Positions 39,812 to 50,066 are shown, counted from the first letter of the stretch. The stretch is 64,000 nucleotides of DNA from Crocosphaera sp. UHCC 0190 (GCF_034932065.1 NZ_JAYGHP010000010.1:1-64000), one strand, 5' to 3'. The notes: generated from the sequence alone by a model not told the origin. Numbers and translations are program-made.

Positions 39812-41950
39812 TTATTTTTTGCTGCCACCATCTCTTAATAACCAAACAGCCAATTTACCTTGTTCTGGAATTTCAATTTCTCCCATGCTAGAAAACTTGT
39901 AGAAATCTTGTAAAGGTTCATAGACATTTTGACTCACTAAAATAGAATTAGGTTTTCCCTCCACTGAATTAACAATCATTAAAAATCGCGCAATTTTAGC
40001 AGTGTTTCCCAACAAATTATAAATTAATTTAGTCTTACCTAACAATCCTCCAATCACTGTCCCTGAATAAATACCAATACGAATTTCAAAATCTAGGTGA
40101 CTTTCTTGACTAAACCCTCGGACAATTCTTAGCATTTCTAAAGCTAATTCTATAGCCCCTTTATCTCGATCTAAACGTGGTAAAAATAAGCCACTGGCCG
40201 CTAAATAAGAAGTGCCTACGGTACTAATTTTTTCGACATCATGTCTTTCTGCTGCATCATCAAAAGCACTAACAATATCATTTAAAAGGCCCACAGCTTC
40301 TTCGGCAGTCATCAGATCGCATTGTTCATCAAATCCGACAATATTAGCGGAAAGAACCGTAACATGAGGAAATTTATCAGCAATCTTCTGTTCTCCTCGT
40401 TTAAGACGTTTAACAATGGGTGCTGGCAAAGTTTTTAATAAGAGAGAATCATTCTTTCTGATTTGTTTTTCTAGGGCTTCTTTTTCTTCATCAATGGTTC
40501 TAGCCATTTTATTAAAAGCTTGTGCTAAGTGACAAAATTCATCATCTGATGGCACATCAACAACAACATTAGTAGCCCCTGATGTAATTTTTTTTGCCCC
40601 CGAAATTAATCGATAAATTGGTATCACTAAACGACGGGAAAGAAAGAGAGATAAAAGAGTAACTAAAGGAACTAAAATTGCGGTTGTTACTAATACTCTT
40701 TTACCAAAAAGTTGTATGGGAGCAAAAGCTTCACTGACATAAATTTTAGCAATAATAACCCAATCTAAGCGGTCAGCTAATTTTAAAGGGGCATAGGAAA
40801 TTAAAGAAGGAATACCTCGATAATCATTTAAAATAGCCAGTCCTTCTTGCCCATTAATGGCTCGTTTAATCGAATCACTCCGAATTTCTTGTAGTAAAAT
40901 TGGGCTATTGTTGGCACGAATTTTTTGAATGATTTTATCAGGAATACGCTGTTTATTGAGTTCTGAAAAATAATTATCGGGGTCTTCAACTAAAAACCGA
41001 GATTGAGAACGCATTAAATAATCTAATCCCACTAAAATCGTTTCCCCTGTTTGGCCAAGTCCGTCTTTTTTCCATTGATAATTACCTGTCATAATCCGAT
41101 TGATTTCATCAACAGGTAATTGCAATAAAAGAATACCAATTAAATTGGATTGTTGGAAAATTGGACTCCCAATAAAAGCAACCGGTTGAGCATAATTAGG
41201 ACGAAAAGGAGCAAAATCAACCATTTCAAAAGCACCTCTCTCTCGATTATTTTGTAGGGTTTCTAATAGGTTTGCTGCTCCACTATAAGCATAAGGGCCA
41301 TCATGTAAACTGGTAGCAAATCCGGTTCCTTTGTTAACAGTATAGACAATATTTCCTGTTTTACTATCAACAAGTGCTAAGTTATTGTAGTTAAAACGAG
41401 TAGCAATATCTCGAAAAAAAACATGGTATTTTTCATGAATTGTGCTATACTCACTGCCATCTTTTGCCTTGTTTAAATAACTTTTATCCTCTACAGGATA
41501 AGGATTATTTGCAATATAATGATATTGAAGATAACGAGTCGCTGCTTTTTTCGGAAAATAGGTAATTACAGAGGGAATACCATCAACATTAACTTTGAGT
41601 CTAGGGATAAATTCTTTTTCATAAAAAAGCCAAAGTTCAGAAATCCAATCTGAAGGAATTTCTTGCTCTTCTAATTGATTAAACGTATCACGAAACGAAC
41701 CCATTGCATCAACAACTGTCGGATCTTCTGCTAAAGTAATTGCTTGATTTCTGACATAATTAAAGTAGGATTGAACTTGTCTGGCCCTAGAGTTCCTTAT
41801 CTCCGTCATTTGATAATAAATATTATTAAGTAAGGCTTCTTTCCCACTGGTATAACCGACATAACTAATCACTAAAATAGAGGCGATGCTGACGGCAAGT
41901 AGCATCAACATTATTTTTGATTGAATGCTGAGTCGGCTGAAAATTTTCAT
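39812..41950 (-). CDS. Cache-HAMP receptor with degenerate class III cyclase domain
   Basis: A 712-residue membrane receptor. TM1 is about residues 12-34; a large extracytoplasmic dCache-type sensor (to about 400, with VDSKTGNIVYTVNKGTGFAT) is followed by TM2 (about 415-435), a HAMP helix pair (YRLISGAKKITSGATNVVVD) and a cyclase-homology domain from about 525. The first metal Asp is replaced in VLSANIVGF (Asn) and the second in ISTVGTSYLAASG (Thr in place of Asp). The N-x3-R transition-state pair is also incomplete. The domain is probably catalytically silent or does something else. Confidence 0.85.
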   Translation of the reverse strand: MKIFSRLSIQSKIMLMLLAVSIASILVISYVGYTSGKEALLNNIYYQMTEIRNSRARQVQSYFNYVRNQAITLAEDPTVVDAMGSFRDTFNQLEEQEIPSDWISELWLFYEKEFIPRLKVNVDGIPSVITYFPKKAATRYLQYHYIANNPYPVEDKSYLNKAKDGSEYSTIHEKYHVFFRDIATRFNYNNLALVDSKTGNIVYTVNKGTGFATSLHDGPYAYSGAANLLETLQNNRERGAFEMVDFAPFRPNYAQPVAFIGSPIFQQSNLIGILLLQLPVDEINRIMTGNYQWKKDGLGQTGETILVGLDYLMRSQSRFLVEDPDNYFSELNKQRIPDKIIQKIRANNSPILLQEIRSDSIKRAINGQEGLAILNDYRGIPSLISYAPLKLADRLDWVIIAKIYVSEAFAPIQLFGKRVLVTTAILVPLVTLLSLFLSRRLVIPIYRLISGAKKITSGATNVVVDVPSDDEFCHLAQAFNKMARTIDEEKEALEKQIRKNDSLLLKTLPAPIVKRLKRGEQKIADKFPHVTVLSANIVGFDEQCDLMTAEEAVGLLNDIVSAFDDAAERHDVEKISTVGTSYLAASGLFLPRLDRDKGAIELALEMLRIVRGFSQESHLDFEIRIGIYSGTVIGGLLGKTKLIYNLLGNTAKIARFLMIVNSVEGKPNSILVSQNVYEPLQDFYKFSSMGEIEIPEQGKLAVWLLRDGGSKK

Positions 41951-42157
41951 GAAGTTCTGTTATTAATTTTTGGGTCTACCTTTTAGATTAGTTCAAGAAT
42001 TGACGCTCCCCCTCAAAGCTTTGGTGAAACTTTATTTTTATTGGTATACTGACTTAAAATTAAATAATTCTAGAATTAAGGTGATAATCAAGCCTAATTT
42101 CGGTAGAATAGTAAGTTAATATTGTATCGCAGTCATTTGGGGAAGGAAGGTTAAACA

Positions 42158-43030
42158 GTGTCAATTAATTTTCAGGAAATAATTGCCAAATTACACGAAT
42201 TTTGGAGCGATCGCGGCTGTTTAATTGCCCAACCCTATGATACCGAAAAAGGGGCAGGAACCATGAGTCCCCATACCTTCCTCAGAGCGATTGGCCCGGA
42301 ACCTTGGTCGGTGGCCTATGTAGAACCCTGTCGTCGTCCTACGGATGGCCGTTATGGAGAAAATCCTAACCGTTTTCAACATTATTTTCAATATCAAGTC
42401 TTAATTAAACCCTCACCTAATAATATTCAAGAAATCTATTTAGACTCCCTCAGAGCATTAGGAATTAAACCCGAAGATCATGATATTCGCTTTGTGGAAG
42501 ATAACTGGGAGTCCCCGACTTTAGGTGCTTGGGGTGTGGGTTGGGAAGTGTGGTTAGATGGCATGGAAATTACCCAATTTACTTATTTTCAACAATGTGG
42601 AGGTATTGATTGTCGTCCTGTTTCTATTGAAATAACCTATGGGTTAGAACGGTTAGCCATGTATCTGCAAGGGGTAGAAGCCATGACCAAGATACAATGG
42701 AATGACAAGATCAATTATGGGGATATTTTCCTACAAAGTGAAGTAGAACAATGTACCTACAATTTTGAAGCTTCTGATCCAGATTTACTGTTTAAATTGT
42801 TTAGTTTATACGAACAAGAAGCCAAACAATTAATTGACAGGGGGTTAGTATTACCCAGTTTGGATTATGTCTTAAAATGCTCCCATTCCTTTAATTTATT
42901 GGATGCTAGAGGTGTAATTGCAGTTGCGGAAAGAACCCGTTATATTGGTCGTATTCGTAACTTAGCGAGAGAAGTGGCTAACTTATATTTTCAGCAACGA
43001 GAAAGATTAAATTTTCCTTTGCAGAAATAG
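42158..43030 (+). CDS. glyQ: glycine--tRNA ligase alpha subunit
   Basis: A 290-residue alpha subunit of the heterotetrameric glycyl-tRNA synthetase. Family hallmarks are [39 protein letters not shown] and [20 protein letters not shown]. The start is GTG with GGAAGGAAGG upstream. The beta subunit glyS is not in the window, so the two genes are unlinked, as is common in cyanobacteria. Confidence 0.97.
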   Translation: MSINFQEIIAKLHEFWSDRGCLIAQPYDTEKGAGTMSPHTFLRAIGPEPWSVAYVEPCRRPTDGRYGENPNRFQHYFQYQVLIKPSPNNIQEIYLDSLRALGIKPEDHDIRFVEDNWESPTLGAWGVGWEVWLDGMEITQFTYFQQCGGIDCRPVSIEITYGLERLAMYLQGVEAMTKIQWNDKINYGDIFLQSEVEQCTYNFEASDPDLLFKLFSLYEQEAKQLIDRGLVLPSLDYVLKCSHSFNLLDARGVIAVAERTRYIGRIRNLAREVANLYFQQRERLNFPLQK

Positions 43031-43056
43031 TTAGTGGCACAACAGGGGAGGGTTAT

Positions 43057-44118
43057 TTAAATTCTCAAACCCAGTAATTCTTCCAACAACATTTCGAGCA
43101 TTTCTTCAGGATCTTCTTTGGTTTTCGGAGTCAGGGAAGTTGGCCCTTTTAAAAAGTCTTTAATCGTTATTTTTTTATCCCGAAAATTCCGTACAAAATC
43201 ACGTATTTCTTCAACAGTTTTGACTTGAGCTTCCATTTCTGATAGCATTTCACCAACAGCATCAAGCCCTTCTTTTTGACAAGCACGATAGTCTTTCACC
43301 ATTTCCCCTTCAGGGGTATTTCGAGCAATTCTCAGTTCTTCTTTGAGGGTTTCGTATTGAGTTTTGAGGAGTTGGTTATCTCTTTCTCTTTGTTGACATT
43401 GCCTTTCTATCTCACTACTTGTGGCGTTATTAATATCAATATCCTCAGCAAGATGATGTTGTCGTTCAATTTCCAGGAGTCGAGCGAGATCACCTTCTTG
43501 ATAAGCGCGGTTAACCTCCTTCATAATCTCATTATGGTGCATTTGGGTTTCGCTGTCTGTAACCCTATCAGGGTGAAACAGGGAAGCTAATTTGATAAAA
43601 GTTTGTCGAATGTGTCGAGATGCTGAAGATTTAATCGGGTTTTCTCTATCAGTTTCCTCAGACTGTTCTTGATGGGAGTTTTGGTTAAAGAAGTTTTCTG
43701 CTTGCTCATCATTAAAGTTATCTTCTGATGAATCATTGAAAACATCATCATCGTCATCATCATCAAATTTGGGGCTGAGGACTCCCATGAATTGCAGGGA
43801 ATGATATACGCTGATGATATCTTTTTGACTTTTTTTCCCTAATTTTCGCCCTGTTAAAATCTCATCAAACAGACCATGAATTTCCGTGTCAAGTTCGATA
43901 AGTTGTTGATAGAGAGGGTTTCCTCTCTGAAAAATTTCTGTTGCAATAGAACGCATTTGGTCAAGAAATTTTTTTAGTTCATTGCGTTTACGTTTAATTT
44001 GTTTGAGCAGCCATTCATGTTCTTCTTCGAGAACTTGACGACGTAGATGAAAAGAAGAAGGAGCTAAAGTAGTAGGGGATGAGGGGGTTGATGGTTGCTT
44101 GGCTGAGGGTCGAGGCAT
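43057..44118 (-). CDS. J-domain protein with flanking coiled coils
   Basis: A 353-residue protein. A helical N-terminal region (about 25-80) is followed by a very acidic linker with eight consecutive Asp (FDDDDDDDVFND, about 118-129). A J domain at about 165-225 keeps HPD in LASLFHPDRVTDSE, so it could stimulate an Hsp70. A long coiled coil and helical C-terminus (EEMLEMLLEELLGLRI) complete it. The central J domain is unlike DnaJ; a specialised co-chaperone is likely. Confidence 0.8.
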   Translation of the reverse strand: MPRPSAKQPSTPSSPTTLAPSSFHLRRQVLEEEHEWLLKQIKRKRNELKKFLDQMRSIATEIFQRGNPLYQQLIELDTEIHGLFDEILTGRKLGKKSQKDIISVYHSLQFMGVLSPKFDDDDDDDVFNDSSEDNFNDEQAENFFNQNSHQEQSEETDRENPIKSSASRHIRQTFIKLASLFHPDRVTDSETQMHHNEIMKEVNRAYQEGDLARLLEIERQHHLAEDIDINNATSSEIERQCQQRERDNQLLKTQYETLKEELRIARNTPEGEMVKDYRACQKEGLDAVGEMLSEMEAQVKTVEEIRDFVRNFRDKKITIKDFLKGPTSLTPKTKEDPEEMLEMLLEELLGLRI

Positions 44119-44187
44119 AAAAATAAAAGTGGTTCTATTTCGTTCATTGTAAAAGAAAAATGTCTCATTAATGACTCAAATTTAATT

Positions 44188-44817
44188 TTAATCTTTCCCC
44201 TCTAACCTAGGTTTACGAGACTCCAACCAAATTGTTACCCCAACCCACCCAATCACTAAAATAAGAGCTAATACGCTAAATTGAGCTATCCAGTGAATTA
44301 ATTGATGTAAGGGAACTATTCGTCCCACAAAAAAAGAAAGCGTTACCATAATTGAAGCCCAAACCGTTGCCCCGCCTAAATTGCACAATAAAAACTGAGC
44401 ATAGGGCATTTGAGCAATACCAGCCATCGGCCCCGCAAAAATTCTTAATAAAGCGACGAAACGCCCAAAAAATACGGCTCTAGCCGCATTTTTACTAAAC
44501 TGTTCCTTAACATCTTCGAGTTGTCGTGGAGAAATTTTAAATAGACTGCCTACCTTAACTAAAAATTCCCAACCCCCGAATCTTCCGATCCAATAACCAA
44601 AATTATCACCGATGACAGCACCAGCGATCGCAGTTCCTAAAACCAGCCAATAACCTAATTCTCCGCTTCCTGCCAGAAACCCGCCGACAATGGTGATAGT
44701 TTCCCCAGGAATAGGAATTCCGGTATTTTCTAAGGCAATGCCAATAAACACTGCCCAGTAGCCGTATTGATGGGCGATTTCTTGAATGTTGTCTAGTGAT
44801 AGAAGCTCTACTGACAT
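44188..44817 (-). CDS. DedA-family membrane protein
   Basis: A 209-residue VTT/DedA protein with about five membrane helices. GIPIPGETITIVGGFLAG, GDNFGYWIGRFGGW and AVFFGRFVALLRIFAGPMAG are the conserved DedA blocks, including the two re-entrant segments and the functional Glu and Arg. The family includes phospholipid scramblases and flippases and supports membrane homeostasis. Monocistronic. Confidence 0.93.
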   Translation of the reverse strand: MSVELLSLDNIQEIAHQYGYWAVFIGIALENTGIPIPGETITIVGGFLAGSGELGYWLVLGTAIAGAVIGDNFGYWIGRFGGWEFLVKVGSLFKISPRQLEDVKEQFSKNAARAVFFGRFVALLRIFAGPMAGIAQMPYAQFLLCNLGGATVWASIMVTLSFFVGRIVPLHQLIHWIAQFSVLALILVIGWVGVTIWLESRKPRLEGKD

Positions 44818-45039
44818 TTAGCCCAAGCTTTACAAAGGTTTACGTTATATATATCTTGACTTATATCAAGGAGAAGTGTCAATGAATCCAGACAAAGCTT
44901 TTCCTCTAGGGGTCAACCTTGGTTAAGCCCTACAACATTGATAATAATAGCTAATAGTGTTATACATGGGTTAAAAATTTTCCACTATTTTCTTAGTATA
45001 GATTTTTTTGTTTTTGCACAAAATGGAGATTAAACAAAA

Positions 45040-46128
45040 ATGTTAGAAAAATACGCAAATCGTTTTAATATTCCTGGGTGTTTTTTTATTGCCTTAGTAT
45101 TTCCTTTGGTTGTCCTGAACGTTTGGGTTTTTGTTTTTGTTTTTAATGCTTTTCAAGGAATTTTTTCTTCTTTTATTATTGCTGGATTTTTTGCATTATT
45201 GCTTAATCATCCCATTCATTTTCTAAACAGGCGATTAAATTTAAGTCGAGGCAATTCAATTTTAATGGTCTTTTTAAGCTTTATTGTGATTTTTGCCTTA
45301 ATCGCTATTATACTTGTACCCGCTATTGTGATTCGATTTTCTGAATTAGTGCATATATTGCCAGATTGGATTCAATCCGCTACTCTCAAAGCCGATAGTT
45401 TAAGTAATTGGACTAACAATAGCAAAATTGTTGACAATGATAGGATTTTTACGAACTTAAGTGAAAACTTCCAAAATCAACTACAAGGTTTTCTTGAAGG
45501 AATTCCTGATTTTATTTTTGGAACAATTGGTAATATCCTAAATATTTTCTTTATTTTTGTCTTAACTATCTTTTTTCTATCCTATGGTAATTCACTGTTA
45601 AGAAACTGCCTCCAATCTTGGTTTTCTCCTAACCTGGGAGTAATGATTCAAAAAACCCTTTATCGCAATTTCAATAGTTATATTCTTAATCAATTAATAT
45701 TAGCAACTGTCTTAACTGTGACGATGATTCCTACTTTATTCATCTTAAAAGCCCCCTTTCCCTTACTATTTGGCTTAGCCATTGGCATCGCTGGATTTAT
45801 ACCATTTGGGGCAGTTGTTACCATATTAGGTATTAGTTTTATCTTGTTATTAGCAGATTTTTGGACAGGATTAAGGGTTTTAGTGGTTGTGCTTTTATTG
45901 GATCAAATCATTGAGAATACCTTACCTCCTCGTTTGTTAGGAAAATTAACCGGACTTAATCCCATTGTTATTTTATTTTCCGTTATGGTAGGGGCGACTT
46001 TGGGAGACTTTATCGGGTTAATTACAGCAGTTCCCATTGCTGCAACAATTAAGAGTCTAATGCTTACATTGAATCAAGCAGAAACTGAAGAATTAGACAA
46101 AATCCCTTCAGAGCTACCAAATCGTTAG
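45040..46128 (+). CDS. AI-2E family transporter (PerM/YdiK-like)
   Basis: A 362-residue polytopic permease with about eight hydrophobic helices. The family pattern includes FIIAGFFALLLNHPIHFLNR, IAGFIPFGAVVTILGI and a Pro-rich GKLTGLNPIVILFSVMVG. Substrates vary (AI-2, Na+/H+, small solutes) and none is proven here. The last six to seven residues (SELPNR) are encoded by sequence that reads, on the other strand, as part of an IS605 tnpB fragment; the original C-terminus was probably replaced. Confidence 0.9.
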   Translation: MLEKYANRFNIPGCFFIALVFPLVVLNVWVFVFVFNAFQGIFSSFIIAGFFALLLNHPIHFLNRRLNLSRGNSILMVFLSFIVIFALIAIILVPAIVIRFSELVHILPDWIQSATLKADSLSNWTNNSKIVDNDRIFTNLSENFQNQLQGFLEGIPDFIFGTIGNILNIFFIFVLTIFFLSYGNSLLRNCLQSWFSPNLGVMIQKTLYRNFNSYILNQLILATVLTVTMIPTLFILKAPFPLLFGLAIGIAGFIPFGAVVTILGISFILLLADFWTGLRVLVVVLLLDQIIENTLPPRLLGKLTGLNPIVILFSVMVGATLGDFIGLITAVPIAATIKSLMLTLNQAETEELDKIPSELPNR

Positions 46129-46291
46129 ATTGGATTACGCAACGGGCAAGTCTCTTAGCGTGTTCTTCACGTTGCCTACTTATTTTGAGGTGTTTACGTC
46201 CAAGTTGATTAATGGCTTTTTTACGGTTGGTTGAGTCTTTCTTTTTACGAGAAACACGACGTTGATGAAACTTAGGAGTTTCGCATTGACA
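46109..46291 (-). pseudogene. tnpB fragment (IS200/IS605 family)
   Basis: Sixty-one open codons on the minus strand read ETPKFHQRRVSRKKKDSTNR, KKAINQLGRKHLKISRQREE and HAKRLARCVIQSNDLVAL. This is the helical core of a TnpB protein just before the RuvC-like VAYEDL motif; start, catalytic acids and zinc finger are all missing. The fragment overlaps the 3' end of the AI-2E gene. The rest of 46292-46609 holds a short open frame ending at 46422 (FLDALLAIAKFRKRRKFVTKS) that I cannot place, and a GAGTTT/AAACTC inverted repeat. Confidence 0.8.
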
Positions 46292-46609
46292 GAAAACCAG
46301 AAATATGCAGTCAAATCAAAAAGCATCAAGAGATACAAAATTCTGGCTCACTCTGGTTTTTAGATGCTTTATTAGCGATCGCTAAATTTCGCAAACGACG
46401 GAAATTCGTTACTAAATCATAGTAATTTTGTACGAGGCAAAACTCCTAAAACTTTAGTCGTTTTTCTCCTTGACGATTTCTATCTCTCGTTTATTATAGT
46501 AACATTAAGTCTTCTGGGGGTTCAAGAGTTCTAGATCTCACAGTCACGTTAAAATGAATATGAGCAAGCTATTTATTCGATTTCTGTATTTTAGAATTGA
46601 CTTAAGCTA

Positions 46610-47620
46610 ATGTTAAATGTAACAAAAATATTAGTGACTGGGGGGGCGGGATATCTAGGCTCTCATACGGTACAACAATTAACCCACTACGGATATGAGG
46701 TGATTATTCTTGATAATCTAAGTAACGGTCATGAGGATATTGTCAAGAATGTGTTAAAAGTTCCTTTAATTAAGGGAGATATTCGTGATTCTAAACTATT
46801 AGAACAAATTTTAAGAGATCACAGCATTGATGCAGTCATTCATTTTGCGGCCGATGCCTATGTGGGAGAATCTACCGAAAATCCCGCAAAATACTACAAT
46901 AACAATGTAGGGGGAACGTTAACTATTTTAGAGGCCATGAAAAAGTCGGAGGTCGATAAATTTGTTTTTTCTTCGACTTGTGCAACCTATGGGATACCAC
47001 AAGAACTTCCTATCAACGAAAGTCATCCGCAAAATCCGATTAATCCCTACGGTGCGAGTAAAAAAATGGTTGAACAGATATTGGCAGATTTTGATCGAGC
47101 CTATGGGCTAAAATATGTCTGTTTTCGCTTTTTTAATGCCGCAGGGGCTGATCCGAATGGAGAATTAGGGGAAGACCACCAACCCGAACCTCACTTAATT
47201 CCCTTAGTTTTTTATACCGCTTTAGGAAAACGATCATCGATTTCAATTTTTGGTAGTGATTATCCAACCCAAGATGGCACTTGTGTTAGAGACTATATTC
47301 ATGTCCTAGATTTAGCGCAGGCCCATTTATTGGGATTGAAATATTTACTGAATGGAGGTGAGAGTGAAATTTTCAATTTAGGAAATGGAGAAGGATTTTC
47401 TGTCAAGGAAGTGATTGATATTGCTCGTGAAGTCACAGGCAAAACTATTAAAGTTGAAAAAAGTGATCGCAGAGCGGGAGATCCGGCTATTTTAGTCAGT
47501 AGCAGCCAAAAAGCCTCACAAATACTTGGATGGCAACCCCAATACCCCAACCTTAAAACCATTATGACTCATGCTTGGCAATGGCATCTCAAGCGTCATG
47601 GAGATTTAACAGGAAGATAA
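46610..47620 (+). CDS. galE: UDP-glucose 4-epimerase
   Basis: A 336-residue extended SDR. The NAD+ site is LVTGGAGYLGSHTVQQL, the catalytic pair lies in NPYGASKKMVEQIL (YxxxK), and SSTCATYG carries the Ser/Thr. It interconverts UDP-Glc and UDP-Gal and could feed the downstream glycosyltransferases and the UGM-like protein with UDP-galactose. First gene of a long plus-strand glycan cluster. Confidence 0.95.
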   Translation: MLNVTKILVTGGAGYLGSHTVQQLTHYGYEVIILDNLSNGHEDIVKNVLKVPLIKGDIRDSKLLEQILRDHSIDAVIHFAADAYVGESTENPAKYYNNNVGGTLTILEAMKKSEVDKFVFSSTCATYGIPQELPINESHPQNPINPYGASKKMVEQILADFDRAYGLKYVCFRFFNAAGADPNGELGEDHQPEPHLIPLVFYTALGKRSSISIFGSDYPTQDGTCVRDYIHVLDLAQAHLLGLKYLLNGGESEIFNLGNGEGFSVKEVIDIAREVTGKTIKVEKSDRRAGDPAILVSSSQKASQILGWQPQYPNLKTIMTHAWQWHLKRHGDLTGR

Positions 47621-47622
47621 AT

Positions 47623-48933
47623 ATGGACAAAACTCGCGTTCAAACCCTTGCCCTTGTCCCTTGGGGAAACGTCATCGAAGATTACTTAGACAGTATCAAT
47701 ATTTCTCTTGAAACCTTCTGTACTGAAATGACAGGGGGTTGGTTATTTGGTTATATTGAAGCCTTAAAATGCGTCGGGATTCAAAGCATTTTAATCTGTA
47801 TTTCTGTTGAAGTGACTGAACCGATACGCCGACTTCATCCTCCTACTGGCGCAATTATTTATCTCTTACCTGTTGGTAATATTTATCGACACTTTCGTCA
47901 TCGGATGACCTATGCTTATGGTTCTTCTGTTAAAGAGACATTTGGCACAATTCCTAGACTTCATTATCGCTTCTATGCCATTTTACGGCAATTATCCCCC
48001 TATCTTGCCACCCCTTTCAACCAACTGGTACACTGTCTTAAACAGGAAAAATGTCAAGGCATTATCTGTCAAGAATATGAATATCCTCGCTTTGATACTT
48101 GTACGTTATTGGGAAAGTTGCTAAAAATTCCTGTTTTTGCGAGTTTTCAAGGGGGAAATTTTCAAATTTGGCAAATTGAAGGGTGGATTCGTCCCCATAC
48201 GCTCCGTCATTGTGCAGGTTTAATCGTTGCTTCTCAGACAGAGATTGAACGAGTAAAAAAACAGTATCATATTCCTGATCATAAAATCGCTCAGATTTTC
48301 AACCCTTTAGACCTAAAAGACTGGGAAAAAGGCAATCGTGACCAAACGCGCCTTGATTTAGGGATAGGGTCTAATAGTCCTGTAGTGGTTTATCATGGAC
48401 GAATTGAACGCTATCGTAAGGGATTAGATATCCTTCTGGAAGTATGGTCAAAAATTTCCCAAAATTACCCTAATTGCTATTTATTACTCATTGGAATGGG
48501 GAATGATGGTCAGTGGTTAAGAGAAGCGATCGCAGAAAGAAAATTGTCAAATATTATCTGGATTGACCAATTTATCTTAGATCGTCAGAAAATGGCCGAT
48601 TATCTCTCAGCTTCAGATATTTACTGCTTGCCATCCCGTCATGAGGGGTTTCCCGTTGCGCCACTAGAAGCAATGGCAGTGGGTTTACCGATTGTCGCTA
48701 CGGATGTTCCTGGTATAGCGGATATCTTAGTGAGAGGAGAAGCGTCAGGGGGAAGGATAGTTCCCAGAGAAAATTCAACCGCTTTAGGGCAAGCAATAGA
48801 ATATTTATTAGATAATCCACTTTTATGGCCAAAATGGGGACAATGCGCTCGCCAGCGAGTTAAAACTGCGTTTTCTGTAGAAGCAGTTGGACAACAATTA
48901 CAACAGTTTTTTGCTCTGTCAGAAACGTGTTAG
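47623..48933 (+). CDS. glycosyltransferase family 4
   Basis: A 436-residue GT-B retaining enzyme, starting two bases after galE. The C-terminal nucleotide-sugar domain has VVYHGRIERYRKGLDILLEV, the LLIGMGNDGQWL strand and the EX7E region HEGFPVAPLEAMAVGLPIVA. The N-terminal domain has a conserved opening LALVPWGNVIEDYLDSI that I have seen in cyanobacterial exopolysaccharide clusters. The ATG at 47623 replaces an in-frame TTG inside galE. Confidence 0.92.
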   Translation: MDKTRVQTLALVPWGNVIEDYLDSINISLETFCTEMTGGWLFGYIEALKCVGIQSILICISVEVTEPIRRLHPPTGAIIYLLPVGNIYRHFRHRMTYAYGSSVKETFGTIPRLHYRFYAILRQLSPYLATPFNQLVHCLKQEKCQGIICQEYEYPRFDTCTLLGKLLKIPVFASFQGGNFQIWQIEGWIRPHTLRHCAGLIVASQTEIERVKKQYHIPDHKIAQIFNPLDLKDWEKGNRDQTRLDLGIGSNSPVVVYHGRIERYRKGLDILLEVWSKISQNYPNCYLLLIGMGNDGQWLREAIAERKLSNIIWIDQFILDRQKMADYLSASDIYCLPSRHEGFPVAPLEAMAVGLPIVATDVPGIADILVRGEASGGRIVPRENSTALGQAIEYLLDNPLLWPKWGQCARQRVKTAFSVEAVGQQLQQFFALSETC

Positions 48934-48989
48934 AATATTATATCTTTAGTGAGCATTTATTCTTAAATTCTAATTCTATCAGAAATCTA

Positions 48990-50066
48990 ATGAATCCTAG
49001 CAATAACCCCTTAGTATCTGTCATTATTCCTGCTTATAATGCTGAAGAGTTTATTGTAAAAACGCTTCAGTCTGTTGTTAATCAAACCTATCAAAACCTT
49101 GAAATTATCGTTATAGATGATGGTTCGCAAGATGGCACAAAAACACAGGTTGATTTATTTATAAAAAAAGATGAACGTATTAAATACTTATATCAAATTA
49201 ACGCAGGAGTAGCGGCGGCGAGAAATTTAGGAATTGAAACGGCAACAGGAGAATTTATTGCACCGATTGATGCCGATGATATTTGGTATCCTCAGAATAT
49301 TGAAAAACAGGTTAAAGCTATGATATCAGGGGGCAATCAAGTCGGATTAGTTTATTCTTGGTCAGTAGATATTGATGAAAATGATAGATTGACAGGGGCA
49401 TTTCGAGCAACAGAAATTGAAGGTTCTGTTTACCCTACCCTAGTGAGTCACAATTTTTTAGGCAATGCAAGTTGTTCGATGATACGCCGTTCTATTGTTC
49501 AATCATTAGGGGGATATAATCGGTCTTTAAAACAACAAAATGCCCAAGGATGTGAAGATTGGGATTTCTATTTAAAAATTGCTGAATCCTATCAGATTAA
49601 AGTGGTTAAAGAGTTTTTAGTGGGATATCGGAAATTACCCGAAAGTATGTCCCGTAATTATGAAACAATGGCAAGATCCCATGCTTTAATTATGGAAAAA
49701 GTCCAAGTTCATCATAGAGAAATTCCTGGGTTTTTCTATCGTTTATCTAAAAGTAATTTATATATGTATTTTGCTCATCAAAGTTCTTTTGTAAAAGATT
49801 ATTCTTCGACATTATATTGGTTAAAAGAAGCGATTAAAGCAGAACCTTTTACCCCTTTTATTCGACCCGGACTATATTTGTTACTAATGTCAAGTTTTTT
49901 TAATCAGAGGTATGCTGATTCAGATCAAAGTGATAAACTTCAGCAACAGCAACAGACTTTCACTGCCAAAACGCCAGAACAGCAAAAACTCAAGTTACAA
50001 TTAATGTTAGGGGTAGAAAATATTTTTCATTCTCTAGTCATGTTTTATGCCAGAGCAAATAAATAG
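48990..50066 (+). CDS. glycosyltransferase family 2
   Basis: A 358-residue GT-A enzyme. VSVIIPAYNAEEFIVKTLQS, IVIDDGSQDGTK and the DXD metal site IAPIDADDIWYPQN are all present. The C-terminal part has a Q-rich stretch (DKLQQQQQTFTAKTPEQQ). The ATG at 48990 is taken; the frame is open from a GTG at 48927 that overlaps the GT4 stop. Acceptor and sugar unknown. Confidence 0.92.
   Translation: MNPSNNPLVSVIIPAYNAEEFIVKTLQSVVNQTYQNLEIIVIDDGSQDGTKTQVDLFIKKDERIKYLYQINAGVAAARNLGIETATGEFIAPIDADDIWYPQNIEKQVKAMISGGNQVGLVYSWSVDIDENDRLTGAFRATEIEGSVYPTLVSHNFLGNASCSMIRRSIVQSLGGYNRSLKQQNAQGCEDWDFYLKIAESYQIKVVKEFLVGYRKLPESMSRNYETMARSHALIMEKVQVHHREIPGFFYRLSKSNLYMYFAHQSSFVKDYSSTLYWLKEAIKAEPFTPFIRPGLYLLLMSSFFNQRYADSDQSDKLQQQQQTFTAKTPEQQKLKLQLMLGVENIFHSLVMFYARANK

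Noticed and set aside
44880-44930. 14-codon peptide before the AI-2E gene
   Set aside because: It is too short to support, lacks a clear ribosome-binding site and overlaps a small hairpin.
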